Shown: positions 36,246 through 44,970, counted from the first letter of the stretch. The stretch is DNA of 64,000 nucleotides from Hyphomonas pacifica (GCF_000682675.1 NZ_AWFA01000001.1:62001-126000); one strand, 5' to 3'. The notes: generated from the sequence alone by a model not told the origin. Numbers and translations are program-made.

Positions 36246-36617
36246 CTATGCCATAGTGAAGACATTCAGCTTGTTGCCATCCGGATCACGGAAATAGGCC
36301 GCATAGAAACCGCCCTCCCCGCGCGGGCCGGGTGCACCTTCATCCGTTCCGCCATTGGCAAGGGCGATGTCATAGAGGCGTTGAACCTGATCCTGGTCCT
36401 TTGCCTCCAGTGCAACCATGGTGCCATTTCCGACACTGGCAGGCTGGCCATCATAGGGCAGCGTTGCGGCTACACCGGCTGAGCCGCCCGGTGTGCCCCA
36501 GGCGATGTAGGTATCTGTTTCCATCATCCGGCCTGTTCCCATTTCCTTCGCGATAGCATCGTAGAACTTGGCCGAGCGGGCCATGTCTGTTGTGCCAAGC
36601 GTTACATATCCAATCAT
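36246..36617 (-). CDS. VOC (glyoxalase-like) family protein
   Basis: A 123-residue vicinal-oxygen-chelate protein. The first half opens MIGYVTLGTTDMARSAKFYDAI and the second closes FYAAYFRDPDGNKLNVFTMA, the two beta-alpha-beta-beta-beta modules of the fold. The usual metal Glu at the end of the first module is not obvious, so an enzymatic role is unclear. AAGGAGGG precedes the ATG. Its 5' region holds a nested repeat structure (36630-36677). Ends 6 bp from the convergent lipoprotein gene. Confidence 0.82.
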   Translation of the reverse strand: MIGYVTLGTTDMARSAKFYDAIAKEMGTGRMMETDTYIAWGTPGGSAGVAATLPYDGQPASVGNGTMVALEAKDQDQVQRLYDIALANGGTDEGAPGPRGEGGFYAAYFRDPDGNKLNVFTMA

Positions 36618-36629
36618 GTATCGTCCCTC

Positions 36630-36677
36630 CTTGCTGCGGACAAATAGGAACATATCATGAACATATTTCGCAGCAAG
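36630..36677 (-). promoter_or_regulatory. Nested repeat upstream of the VOC gene
   Basis: CTTGCTGCG (36630-36638) and CGCAGCAAG (36669-36677) are exact inverted arms. Inside lie two direct copies of GAACATAT (36648-36655 and 36659-36666), 11 bp apart, one helical turn. The left arm touches the VOC ribosome binding site. Both a protein-binding operator and a leader RNA hairpin are possible. Confidence 0.35.
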
Positions 36678-36847
36678 TCTGCCGGTTAAATTACCTGTTG
36701 AATTCCGCCCGGCAGCTTTCCTCAGAAAAACGCACTGGACCTGCATACTGCGTATCCATGCCACGCCCGCCAGACATGCCCTATTGCACCCGGAACCGGC
36801 ACCCGTTTCACGGATTAATTGAACATAGTCATATGGAGGAAGGCACC

Positions 36848-37084
36848 ATGACCAATCGTTCGGCAATATCCCTGCTCATTTACGGGATGGTACAGGGCGT
36901 GCTGTTTGGCGTGATCCTGCTGGCTGTTCTGTACGTTCCCATTCTGAAAGCAAACGCAGCCATCTTTATCCCTCTGGCCGTGCTGCTAAGTATCATTGTG
37001 GCGATCCCCCTATCCTGGAAGATCGCCCCAATGCTGAGAGCCCGTCACCAACGCCGCATGGCGCGCAAACGCCATCTGGCGTAG
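36848..37084 (+). CDS. Small two-helix membrane protein
   Basis: A 78-residue protein with two hydrophobic segments (about 8-30 and 35-57) and a very basic tail, ARHQRRMARKRHLA. GGAGGAAGG lies five bases before the ATG, a strong start. I do not recognise a family. It reads away from the VOC gene across a 230-bp region and towards the SDR, ending 16 bp before it. The basic tail suggests cytoplasmic orientation of the C-terminus. Confidence 0.7.
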   Translation: MTNRSAISLLIYGMVQGVLFGVILLAVLYVPILKANAAIFIPLAVLLSIIVAIPLSWKIAPMLRARHQRRMARKRHLA

Positions 37085-37100
37085 AGGCAAGTGCTGAAAG

Positions 37101-37874
37101 CTACATGGCGCTGATGCCGCCATCCACTTTCAGCTCGATGCCCGTAACCAGCTTGCTTTCATCCGAGGCCAGATAAAGCACGGCATAGGCAATATCGTCA
37201 GGCTCCCCGACACGGCCGAGCGGGATTTGACGGCCCAGTTTGGCCAGCGCCTCTTCCTCGCCGAACATTTCCTTTGTCCGGTCAAGGATTGGCGTATTGA
37301 TGAATACGGGGTGCACGGAGTTACAACGGATTTGACCACCAGTCTTGGCGCAATGTAGTGCAATCGATTTTGAAATATGGCGTACTGCAGCCTTTGCCGT
37401 GTTGTAGGACACATAGTTTGCGCTGGCGATGATACCGGCAATCGACGAGATGTTGATGATCGAACCGAGACCATGATCGCGCATTAAGGGAATGCCGTAT
37501 TTGCAGCCCAGGAAGATGGAATCCACGTCCACTGTCTGGACATGTTTGAACGTCTCGTAATTCTCGTCTTCGACAGAGCCGAGCGATCCGATCCCGGCAT
37601 TGTTGACCAGCACATTGAGCCCTCCCATAGCGTTATGGGCTGCTTTCAACACTTCCTGCCAGCGGGTCTCATCCGTCACGTCATGCTGCCAGGCAAAGGC
37701 CGTGCCGTCTCCATGGGCCTCATTGATGGAGGCTGCGACGGCTTCCGCCCCTGCCCCATTTATATCGGTCACGGTGACCTTGGCACCTTCGCGCGCGAAC
37801 ATGCGCGCTGTGGCTTCGCCGAGGCCCTGGGCTCCGCCCGTAATGAACGCCATTTTTCCTGATACACGGCCCAT
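37101..37874 (-). CDS. SDR family oxidoreductase
   Basis: A 257-residue classical short-chain dehydrogenase. TGGAQGLG is the cofactor loop, TDIN after beta-2 has an Asp that favours NAD, and IINISSIAGI, SYNTAKAAVRH give the catalytic Ser, Tyr and Lys. The C-terminus LVTGIELKVDGGISAM is typical. It resembles the cyclopentanol/3-alpha-hydroxysteroid dehydrogenase group, but the substrate is unknown. GGAGGAG precedes the ATG at 37874. An operator-like repeat lies just upstream (37897-37922). Confidence 0.85.
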   Translation of the reverse strand: MGRVSGKMAFITGGAQGLGEATARMFAREGAKVTVTDINGAGAEAVAASINEAHGDGTAFAWQHDVTDETRWQEVLKAAHNAMGGLNVLVNNAGIGSLGSVEDENYETFKHVQTVDVDSIFLGCKYGIPLMRDHGLGSIINISSIAGIIASANYVSYNTAKAAVRHISKSIALHCAKTGGQIRCNSVHPVFINTPILDRTKEMFGEEEALAKLGRQIPLGRVGEPDDIAYAVLYLASDESKLVTGIELKVDGGISAM

Positions 37875-37896
37875 ATGCGGCTCCTCCAACTGATAT

Positions 37897-37922
37897 CTGA
37901 TAGGTATGCCTACCCGTATCAG
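37897..37922. promoter_or_regulatory. Operator-like inverted repeat before the SDR gene
   Basis: CTGATA and TATCAG bound the 26-bp element exactly, and an inner GGTA-N4-TACC lies within it, offset to the left. It sits 23-48 bp before the SDR ATG, where a TetR- or MarR-type repressor would block transcription. No regulator gene is adjacent. Assignment is by symmetry only. Confidence 0.35.
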
Positions 37923-37980
37923 CGCGTTGGCAAGCCGCCTAGACTGCCCCTACGGGAAGTTTGCTGCAGATCTCTACGGA

Positions 37981-38274
37981 TTAGGCGAGCTTGCCTGCCA
38001 GATCATCCATGAACTGGGCGAGTTCAAGATCCTTGGGCGAAACCCCATCCACATCATGGGTGGTCAGTGTGACCTCCACCTTGTTGTAGACATTGAACCA
38101 TTCTGGGTGGTGGTCCATCTGTTCAGCCTTCATCGCAACAGAGGACATGAACCCCCAAGCCATTTTGAAGTTATCGAACTTGAAGGTCTTGGTGATCTCG
38201 TCGCGGTCACCTTCACCCTTGGCCCACCCCGTCAGCTTTGCCAGGGCGGCATCTGCGCCAATCTTGTCTGTCAT
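37981..38274 (-). CDS. phhB: Pterin-4a-carbinolamine dehydratase
   Basis: A 97-residue PCD/DCoH-fold protein that dehydrates 4a-hydroxytetrahydropterin. The active-site histidines lie in [24 protein letters not shown], the family signature, and [21 protein letters not shown] precedes it. No phenylalanine hydroxylase is nearby; in many bacteria the enzyme serves molybdopterin or folate metabolism instead. It starts 3 bp after the lipoprotein gene on the same strand, as last gene of a HAD, lipoprotein, PhhB set. Confidence 0.93.
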   Translation of the reverse strand: MTDKIGADAALAKLTGWAKGEGDRDEITKTFKFDNFKMAWGFMSSVAMKAEQMDHHPEWFNVYNKVEVTLTTHDVDGVSPKDLELAQFMDDLAGKLA

Positions 38275-38277
38275 GAT

Positions 38278-38871
38278 CTAATCCTCTCCATCCTGTGCCA
38301 GGACGTAGTAAATCCAGCGCCCATTGCCAGCGATGGCGGTGCGCATTCCGGGATATCCTTCGCCCATGCGTATCTTCTCAATCCCGTCATCTCCGATCAG
38401 TTCCATTAAACGCCGCCTTTCCTGGAAGGTCAGCTTCTCGGGGATCAAATCACCCGCATCGCGTGCCGCCAGATCCGGCCAGACGAACCAGATCTCTCCA
38501 TCGATCTCCCGCATACCTGGCGGCTGATCAAAAAGTGCTTGCAGCCTAAGGTTCGGGTCCACCCCTGTTCGGCGCATCAGGTCCCAGAATTCGCGATGCG
38601 GTGTGCCGCCAAAATTTGAGACGAAATCCTCATACTCATTGGCCTTGCGAGACAGGCGTGTCAGAGAGCCCGCCTGCGCATAGGACAATAATTCATCCCG
38701 CGTCTCTGCGGCTGCCTCAGTCAGCACAACCGGCTGACGTTCATGAGGGGGTTGCGTCAGGCTGTCTTCCGGCAGCACAGGCTGCGGCCTGCCCTTTTCC
38801 GGAGAACATGCCCCCAGCAGCACCAACCCCACCCCGGCCAGTGCGCCGACTGCAGCCCTAGACCACGTCAT
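38278..38871 (-). CDS. Hypothetical lipoprotein
   Basis: A 197-residue secreted protein with lipobox VLLGAC (C22). A soluble domain of about 130 residues follows: LTRLSRKANEYEDFVSNFGGTPHREFWDLMRRTGVDPNLRL, then WFVWPDLAARDAGDLIPEKLTFQERRRLMELIG, and WIYYVLAQDGED at the end. I do not recognise the family. The 5' end overlaps the HAD gene by 14 bp, and the gap to phhB is 3 bp, so all three are probably cotranscribed. Confidence 0.75.
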   Translation of the reverse strand: MTWSRAAVGALAGVGLVLLGACSPEKGRPQPVLPEDSLTQPPHERQPVVLTEAAAETRDELLSYAQAGSLTRLSRKANEYEDFVSNFGGTPHREFWDLMRRTGVDPNLRLQALFDQPPGMREIDGEIWFVWPDLAARDAGDLIPEKLTFQERRRLMELIGDDGIEKIRMGEGYPGMRTAIAGNGRWIYYVLAQDGED

Positions 38872-39508
38872 AACCTGTGGCGGCCTGCAGGTCTGCCAGC
38901 AATTGGTCTTCGCTGAGCACCTTGATCGTTGTCATGCCCATATCCCTGGCAGGTTTCAGATTGTGTCCGATATCATCAAGATAGACGCATTCTGCCGGGT
39001 CGACATCGAGCGCCTCACACATGAGAGCGTAAATGCGCGGATCCGGTTTGCGGATTCCCAATTTCGAACTTTCGATCACATGGTCAAACATGGTGAAGAC
39101 TTTCGCCACCTGCTCTGCCTTTGCCTCATCATTGGTCATGGAGGCACCCTTCCCGACCGGGGCATTGTTGGTGATGCAGCCAACCTTGCCATGCTGCTTG
39201 CAGACTTCCAGTGCCTTGACCACGCGCGGGCGCAAACTTCCGGAGAGCAGTTTCAGCACTTCTCCGCCAGGCACCTCATGTCCCATCGCCTTTGACTCCT
39301 CGCGGAACATGGCATCGAACTCTGCCGCCGTGACCAGACTCTGCTCCAGCTTGGCCCAGGCATTGTCCAGCGGATTGGTGGCATTGACGGTGCGGATGAA
39401 ATCTTTCGGCAGTCCGCGCTCAGCCTCGTAAACATTGAAGGCGTCGAAGGGTGAGGAGGTAAAAACGCCCCCGAAATCCCAGATAATAGCTTTATATGTC
39501 TTGCTCAT
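38858..39508 (-). CDS. HAD-superfamily hydrolase (YihX/epoxide-hydrolase-N-like)
   Basis: A 216-residue HAD-IA hydrolase. Motif I is IIWDFGGVF (nucleophile D11) with Gly in place of the second Asp, as in several YihX-like members. Motif II is GCITNNAPV, motif III lies in LGIRKPDPRIY and motif IV is VYLDDIGHNL. With the second Asp missing, phosphatase activity is uncertain; haloacid dehalogenase or a binding role is possible. It leads the run HAD, lipoprotein, phhB and is divergent from the HSD17B4-like SDR. Confidence 0.82.
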   Translation of the reverse strand: MSKTYKAIIWDFGGVFTSSPFDAFNVYEAERGLPKDFIRTVNATNPLDNAWAKLEQSLVTAAEFDAMFREESKAMGHEVPGGEVLKLLSGSLRPRVVKALEVCKQHGKVGCITNNAPVGKGASMTNDEAKAEQVAKVFTMFDHVIESSKLGIRKPDPRIYALMCEALDVDPAECVYLDDIGHNLKPARDMGMTTIKVLSEDQLLADLQAATGYDVV

Positions 39509-39609
39509 GCATGTCCTGTAACCGGGCCGGCAGCGTTTTCAAACCTTGAACATTGCGAGCCCGCATCTAGGGTGGCGGCGATTGCAACAAATTACAGGGA
39601 GTTTCGTCC

Positions 39610-40527
39610 ATGGGCGTTCTGGAAGGCAAAGTGGTCCTCGTTACCGGCGGGGGCAATGGCATTGGCAAGGAAACAGCCCTGCTGGCCGCACGCGAAGGCG
39701 CAAAAGTCGTCGTCAACGATCTGGGCAGCAGCCTGACCGGCGCCGATGAAGGCAGCGCAGGGCCGGCTGAAACGGTCGCGAAGGAAATTCGTGATGCCGG
39801 TGGCGAGGCTGTCTCGAACTCTGACAGCGTCACCGACATGAAAGCCGTCGAAGGCATGATCGAGCAGGCCAAGGATACGTACGGAGATCTGCACTCCATC
39901 ATCAACCCGGCTGGCATCCTGCGGGACGGCATGTTCCACAAGATGAGCGAAGATGACTGGGACAGCGTGATCGACGTACACCTTCGTGGCACGTTCAACG
40001 TCACCCGCGCCGCCATCGAAATGTTCCGCGAGAAGGAAGAGGGCAACTTCGTGCTGTTTACCTCCACGTCCGGCCTGATCGGCAATATCGGCCAGGCAAA
40101 CTATGCCGCGGCCAAAATGGGCATTGTTGGCCTGTCGCGTATAATTGCCATGGAAGGTGTCCGCAAGAATGTCCGTTCAAATGTCATCGCACCGTTCGCC
40201 TGGACGCGCATGATCGCCTCAATCCCGGTGAAGGACGAAGCCGGGGCCGAGCGTGTCGAGCGGATGAAGAACGGCATGCGCGCAGACCAGGTCGCCCAGC
40301 TGGCCGTTGCCCTCTGCGCCGACAAGGCGAAGGAAACCTCTGGCCAAATCTTTGCCGTGCGAGGCAATGAAGTGCTCCTCTTCGACCAGCCCCGGCCGGT
40401 AAAATCCCTAGCGCGTCTTGAGGGCTGGACCCCGGAAAGCCTACTCGATCAGGCCCTGCCAGCCATGAAGGCGAATTTCTTCGACATGGGTGCCTCGGCC
40501 AGCGTCTTCCCCTACGATCCGGTCTGA
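39610..40527 (+). CDS. SDR family protein, HSD17B4-like
   Basis: A 305-residue short-chain dehydrogenase with the extended insertion typical of the dehydrogenase part of peroxisomal multifunctional enzyme 2. TGGGNGIGKETA is the cofactor loop, VVVNDLGSSLTGADEGSAGPAE the long loop after beta-2, and FTSTSGLIG, QANYAAAKMG the catalytic Ser, Tyr and Lys. The NNAG motif reads NPAG here. It may act on 3-hydroxyacyl-CoA. AGGGAG precedes the ATG by eight bases. The MscS gene follows after 15 bp and is likely cotranscribed. Confidence 0.85.
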   Translation: MGVLEGKVVLVTGGGNGIGKETALLAAREGAKVVVNDLGSSLTGADEGSAGPAETVAKEIRDAGGEAVSNSDSVTDMKAVEGMIEQAKDTYGDLHSIINPAGILRDGMFHKMSEDDWDSVIDVHLRGTFNVTRAAIEMFREKEEGNFVLFTSTSGLIGNIGQANYAAAKMGIVGLSRIIAMEGVRKNVRSNVIAPFAWTRMIASIPVKDEAGAERVERMKNGMRADQVAQLAVALCADKAKETSGQIFAVRGNEVLLFDQPRPVKSLARLEGWTPESLLDQALPAMKANFFDMGASASVFPYDPV

Positions 40528-40542
40528 TCGGCGGAGACTTGC

Positions 40543-42075
40543 TTGGAAGAAGATGGCGTCATCTATCAGAAGTGCATCACCGGCGGCGATGGGAAACTCT
40601 ATTGTCGTCCGGTTGAGGCGACGCAGGCAACCGGGCAAGCCACGGCGCCTACCGAAGATATACTTCCGCCCGTGGAGGACATCGTCAACCCAATCCTCAA
40701 ATGGCTTGAGCCAGTTCGTCCGTTTCTGGATGATCCGGTAGGCTGGCTCCAGACCAAGGCGCAACAGCCTGAAATTCTCTACCCCATAGCCATCCAGTTC
40801 GCCTGCATCATTGCGGCGCTGTCGCTGGGCGCGCTGCTGACCCCTCTGGTCAAGCGCGCGGTGACCGTCACCCTGCGCCGCTTCGTGGAACCGCCACGCC
40901 GGGAAGGCCTAGACGTTCTGCAAAAGGCGGTACGGCCAGCCATGTGGTCCATCATGCTGGCGCTGGCAGTCTCCCTGCTCGGTACGATTGACCATCCGCT
41001 CATCCTTGTCCGGACAGCCCTGTCGCTTTCCATTGCATGGCTGGTGATCCGTGTCTCCTTGAGTTTCCTGCCGGAAGAACTGCGCGGCTATGCATCCGTC
41101 CTGACCTGGACATTCGCGATCTTCTTTGCCCTGGGCGTCTTGCCGGATGTTATCAACTGGCTGTCCGGCATCGGCCCACCCTTTGGCGAGCGGCGGATCA
41201 GCCCCGTCTTCATCTTCCAGGCCATCATGACTGCGGCCGTGCTGCTATTCGTGGCCAACCGCGCCGCCAAGTCGATGAAGAAACGCGTCAATCACCTGCC
41301 CAAGGTGGAACCCTCCATCCGCATCCTGATCGGCAATGCAATTCAGATTGTGTTCCTCGTCGCGGCTGTGCTGCTGACGCTGGCCGGGCTCGGCATCCCC
41401 CTCGGCGCGCTGACGGTCATCTCCGGTGCCATCGGTCTCGGCTTTGCCTTCGGCATGCAGAAAGTGGTGTCGAACTTCGTCTCGGGCATCGTCCTTCTGT
41501 CCGAACGCTCCATCAAGCCGCAGGACGTGATCGAAGTGGGCGAGACGTTTGGCGTCGTGGAGTCGCTCGGCCTACGCTACACCTCCATCACCACCCAGGA
41601 AGGCAAGGAATTCCTGATCCCGAACGAAAAGCTGATGACCGATACGGTGATCAATTGGAGCTTTTCCAACAAGCGCGTGCGCATCCATAAGGAACTGCGC
41701 ATCGACTATACGTCAGACCTTGAGGAAGCGATCAACATCGTCATCGAGGCGGCCAAATCGACAGACCGCGTCATCAGCTGGCCCAGCCCGAATTGCCTCG
41801 TGAAGGATTTCACTGATGAGTGCATCGTGCTGGAAATGCGTTTCTGGATCGTGGACCCGCAAAACGGCACCGCCAATGTCGCCTCGAACATTCTGCGCGA
41901 AGTCTGGAAGCGCTTCACCGAGAATGGCATGTCCGTGCCGCTGCGCCGCAAAGAGCTGTATATCGAGCCGGACTCATCTCTGAAGGTGGAGATCGCGAGG
42001 CCGAAACGTACCGCCTCAAAACAGCCTGAGCCTGAACCCGCTACAGAGCCAGACACAGAGACCAGCAAGGAATAA
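40543..42075 (+). CDS. Large MscS-family mechanosensitive ion channel
   Basis: A 510-residue channel. About six hydrophobic segments precede the MscS pore helix and beta domain: LGALTVISGAIGLGFAFGMQKVVSNFVSGIVLLSERSIKPQDVIEV, then TTQEGKEFLIPNEKLMTD. The 100-residue cytoplasmic C-terminal domain and a Pro/Glu-rich tail follow. It opens with about 55 soluble, acidic residues. The start must be a TTG at 40543 (CGGAGA six bases upstream), as no in-frame ATG appears before the pore region. Opens on membrane tension during osmotic downshock. Confidence 0.88.
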   Translation: MEEDGVIYQKCITGGDGKLYCRPVEATQATGQATAPTEDILPPVEDIVNPILKWLEPVRPFLDDPVGWLQTKAQQPEILYPIAIQFACIIAALSLGALLTPLVKRAVTVTLRRFVEPPRREGLDVLQKAVRPAMWSIMLALAVSLLGTIDHPLILVRTALSLSIAWLVIRVSLSFLPEELRGYASVLTWTFAIFFALGVLPDVINWLSGIGPPFGERRISPVFIFQAIMTAAVLLFVANRAAKSMKKRVNHLPKVEPSIRILIGNAIQIVFLVAAVLLTLAGLGIPLGALTVISGAIGLGFAFGMQKVVSNFVSGIVLLSERSIKPQDVIEVGETFGVVESLGLRYTSITTQEGKEFLIPNEKLMTDTVINWSFSNKRVRIHKELRIDYTSDLEEAINIVIEAAKSTDRVISWPSPNCLVKDFTDECIVLEMRFWIVDPQNGTANVASNILREVWKRFTENGMSVPLRRKELYIEPDSSLKVEIARPKRTASKQPEPEPATEPDTETSKE

Positions 42076-42112
42076 CACAACAAACCTTGAGGCTCCCGCC
42101 CTTGCGGACGGC

Positions 42113-43180
42113 TCAGAATTCCGGCGTATCGTCATCCGGTTCCGGCTCAGTCAGGCCTTCCGCTTCGACATCGCGTGGGCGCAGCTCAACCGGTCCGCCA
42201 TCCATGGCTTCCGATTGCGCCGCTTCTGCTTCCGGAGACATAGGCTCTGGCTCTTCATCCGTCACAACCGGCTCATCGGACGCTTCGCCAAACCGCTCCT
42301 GCGCACCTTCCAGGAAGGTGTCGAAGTCATCTCCGTCAGCGGCATCACGCTCCGGCGCCATATCCACCTGCTGATCGGAGATCTCATCAGATTCCGGACC
42401 GGTTTCCGGTGCAGCTGGCAAATCAGGTAAAGGCTCCGGCTCAGGAGCTGGCTGGTTTTGGGGCGGTTGCGACGGTGCGGGCTGTGGCTCTGACGCGCCC
42501 AGCACACAGGCGGCGAGGCCCTGGCTGCGCACCACGCGCATGCGCGCCTGCAGCGTGCCGGCCCGGCGGCTCACATATGACCCCGGCGGGTCGACCCGCC
42601 ATTTGTTCGGACTCGGCAGAACGGCTGCCAGCAAGGCCGCCTCACGCTCGGTCAGGTCCGCCGCAGATTTGCCAAAGCGCGCCTGCGCGGCTGCTTCAGC
42701 ACCAAACAGGCCATCGCCCCATTCGGCAACATTCAGATAGACTTCCATGACCCGGGCCTTGCCCCAGAACTGGTCGATGAAAACGCCCAACCACATGTCG
42801 CCGAGCTTGCGTGGCACACCGCCACCATTCCACAGGAAGACATTCTTCGCGGTCTGCTGCGTGATCGTGGAGGCTCCGCGCGTGCCCTTGCCTTCGCGGC
42901 GCTCTTCAAGAGCTTTCTCGATGGCTTCCATATCGATGCCGTCATGCCCGCAAAATCGCGTATCTTCTGCGGCGATCACGGCACGGACAAGATGCGGCGA
43001 AATCCGGCTGAGCGGTACGGCATCCCGCCGCACTGTCTCTCCGCCTGCGGCACGCTGCATCATCAGCACAGTTCCCGGCACCGGCAACCAGATCAGCGCG
43101 AGGGCATAGACGTGGAACGCAACGAAAATGCCCGCCAATATGCGCGCGGTCCATGTCAGAAAGGTCAGAAACCCGCTCAT
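42113..43180 (-). CDS. mtgA: Monofunctional peptidoglycan glycosyltransferase with long acidic tail
   Basis: A 355-residue GT51 enzyme that polymerises lipid II. An N-terminal membrane helix (about 8-32) leads to the catalytic Glu in AAEDTRFCGHDGID (E72) and GASTITQQTAKNVFLW, then WGKARVMEVYLNVAEWG. The GT51 domain ends near 235. The remaining 120 residues are Pro/Glu/Asp-rich and low complexity, not found in ordinary MtgA of about 230 residues. The ATG at 43180 shares its A with the queG stop (TGATG); an ATG five codons upstream, inside queG, is possible. Confidence 0.9.
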   Translation of the reverse strand: MSGFLTFLTWTARILAGIFVAFHVYALALIWLPVPGTVLMMQRAAGGETVRRDAVPLSRISPHLVRAVIAAEDTRFCGHDGIDMEAIEKALEERREGKGTRGASTITQQTAKNVFLWNGGGVPRKLGDMWLGVFIDQFWGKARVMEVYLNVAEWGDGLFGAEAAAQARFGKSAADLTEREAALLAAVLPSPNKWRVDPPGSYVSRRAGTLQARMRVVRSQGLAACVLGASEPQPAPSQPPQNQPAPEPEPLPDLPAAPETGPESDEISDQQVDMAPERDAADGDDFDTFLEGAQERFGEASDEPVVTDEEPEPMSPEAEAAQSEAMDGGPVELRPRDVEAEGLTEPEPDDDTPEF

Positions 43181-44292
43181 CAATCCATCATCCATTCGGC
43201 CAGAACGCCCGGATCGGTCTCCCGATCCATCCAGGCCGCCTTTTCTTCAGCAAATCGGGCGGCATCAAGGCGCGCCAGCGCCCACACCGCCGCCCCCCGT
43301 ACAACAGGCGCCTCATCCCGCAGCAGAGGCAACAGACTGGAAATCAGCCACCCCTCTCCCGAATTGCCGATCGCGATGCAGACATTGCGCACAAATCTGT
43401 CGCGCCCGATCCGCTTGATGGGGCTGCCGGAAAACACTTCCCGGAACCCCGCATCCTCCAGCGCGGCCAGTTCATCAAGGCCCGGCACTTTCAGTTCGGC
43501 GCGCGCATGAAACGCCGCTTCACTGGCTGCCTCGGCGAACTTGTTCCATGGACAGATGGCGAGGCAGTCATCGCAGCCATAGATGCGATTGCCCATGGCC
43601 GCGCGAAACTCCTGCGGAATGGGCCCGGAATGCTCAATCGTAAGATACGAAATACACCTCCGCGCATCCAGCGTGTAGGGGGCAGGGAAAGCGTTTGTCG
43701 GGCAGATATCCTGACAGGCCCGGCAGCTGCCGCAATGATCCGTCTCCGGCAGATCAGGCTCCAGCTCTGCTGCCGTCAGCATCACGCCCAGAAAGAACCA
43801 TGACCCTAGTTCGCGGCTGACCAGATTGGTATGCTTGCCCTGCCAGCCAAGCCCGGCCTTGTGCGCCAGCGGCTTTTCCATCAAAGGCGCAGTGTCGACA
43901 AACACTTTCACCTCCGCGCCACTCTCAGCCACGAATTCACGGGCAAGTTGCTTCAGGCGCTTCTTCAGCGTGTCATGATAATCCCGCCCCCGTGCGTAAA
44001 CGGATATATTGCCCAACGCCCTGTGTTGCAGCGTCTCCAGCGGATCATGATCTGGCCCGTAATTCAGCGCGACAATGACGGCTGACTTGGCATCCGGCCA
44101 CATCGCTGTGGGAGCCTTGCGCCGCTCGAGCGTTGTTTCCATCCATTCCATGGAGCCATGGTGCCCTGCCTCGACAAAAGCTTGCAGCCGCTCGCCTGCC
44201 TGCCACGGCTCATCCGCGCGGGTGATCGCCACCGCATCGAAGCCAAGAGACCGGGCCAGGTCCTTGACGCGTATGTGCAAGGGATCGGACAA
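43180..44292 (-). CDS. queG: Epoxyqueuosine reductase
   Basis: Last step of queuosine synthesis in tRNA: cobalamin- and iron-sulfur-dependent reduction of epoxyqueuosine. The 370-residue protein has DTAPLMEKPLAHKAGLGWQGKHTN (catalytic Asp region), two 4Fe-4S clusters in CGSCRACQDICPTNAF and CDDCLAICPWN, and a C-terminal HEAT-like domain (RFVRNVCIAIGNSG). The start is a TTG, 3 bp after the GST stop; no in-frame ATG fits the N-terminus. It is coupled to both the upstream GST and the downstream mtgA. Confidence 0.95.
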   Translation of the reverse strand: MSDPLHIRVKDLARSLGFDAVAITRADEPWQAGERLQAFVEAGHHGSMEWMETTLERRKAPTAMWPDAKSAVIVALNYGPDHDPLETLQHRALGNISVYARGRDYHDTLKKRLKQLAREFVAESGAEVKVFVDTAPLMEKPLAHKAGLGWQGKHTNLVSRELGSWFFLGVMLTAAELEPDLPETDHCGSCRACQDICPTNAFPAPYTLDARRCISYLTIEHSGPIPQEFRAAMGNRIYGCDDCLAICPWNKFAEAASEAAFHARAELKVPGLDELAALEDAGFREVFSGSPIKRIGRDRFVRNVCIAIGNSGEGWLISSLLPLLRDEAPVVRGAAVWALARLDAARFAEEKAAWMDRETDPGVLAEWMMD

Positions 44293-44295
44293 AAC

Positions 44296-44970
44296 TCAAA
44301 AATCCAGATCTGCGTAATGCGCCACCGGGCGCACCGCTTTCAGACGGTCTGTCAATAGAGGGCGGAAACTGGGCCGCGATTTCAGCCGAGCATACCATTC
44401 CTTGAGGTCAGGCACAGCGTTCCATTCCACATCGCCGAAATAGTCATAGGCAGACAAGTGAGCGGCCGCAGCCAGATCTGCCAGAGAGACTTGTCGTCCG
44501 GCCAGGTAGCCATTGATCTCGACCATCCCGTTCAGGAAAGTCAACCGCCCGCGCAGGGCGTGCGCACCCCGTCGCAAACGCGCGGAGTCCGGCTGGCGGT
44601 CCCGTCGCACCCATTGCATCACGCGCTCAGTCAGCAGCGTATCGGTGACTTCCTCGCACGCCGCCTCCACCCAGGCCCACAGGCGTCTGGCCTCGGCCCG
44701 CTCTGCCGCATCATCCGGCAAAAGCATCGTCCCATCGCCTGTTTCCGCCAGATGCTCACAAATGGCCCGCGTGCCACAGGCGAACATGCGCGGCTCTGTA
44801 TTCAGGTCCACAATTGCGGGTGCTACTGCACCATGCGCCAGCCTGGAAATGTCCGGATGTGGCGACCAAGGAAGGGATTCCAATGTCTCAAACGCCTCTC
44901 CCCTTTCGCCAAGGGCGAGGCGGACCAGCCGGCCGGCCGGATCAAGAGGCCAATGGTAAAGCCGTTTCAT
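44296..44970 (-). CDS. Glutathione S-transferase family protein
   Basis: A 224-residue GST-fold protein. The thioredoxin-like N-terminus reads LYHWPLDPAGRLVRLALGERG, with the usual loop before the first helix, and GAVAPAIVDLN contains the cis-Pro. The all-helical C-terminal domain follows (GYLAGRQVSLADLAAAAHLS has the N-capping Asp). Substrate unknown. It is divergent from the M1 aminopeptidase lipoprotein and leads the run GST, queG, mtgA. Confidence 0.85.
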   Translation of the reverse strand: MKRLYHWPLDPAGRLVRLALGERGEAFETLESLPWSPHPDISRLAHGAVAPAIVDLNTEPRMFACGTRAICEHLAETGDGTMLLPDDAAERAEARRLWAWVEAACEEVTDTLLTERVMQWVRRDRQPDSARLRRGAHALRGRLTFLNGMVEINGYLAGRQVSLADLAAAAHLSAYDYFGDVEWNAVPDLKEWYARLKSRPSFRPLLTDRLKAVRPVAHYADLDF

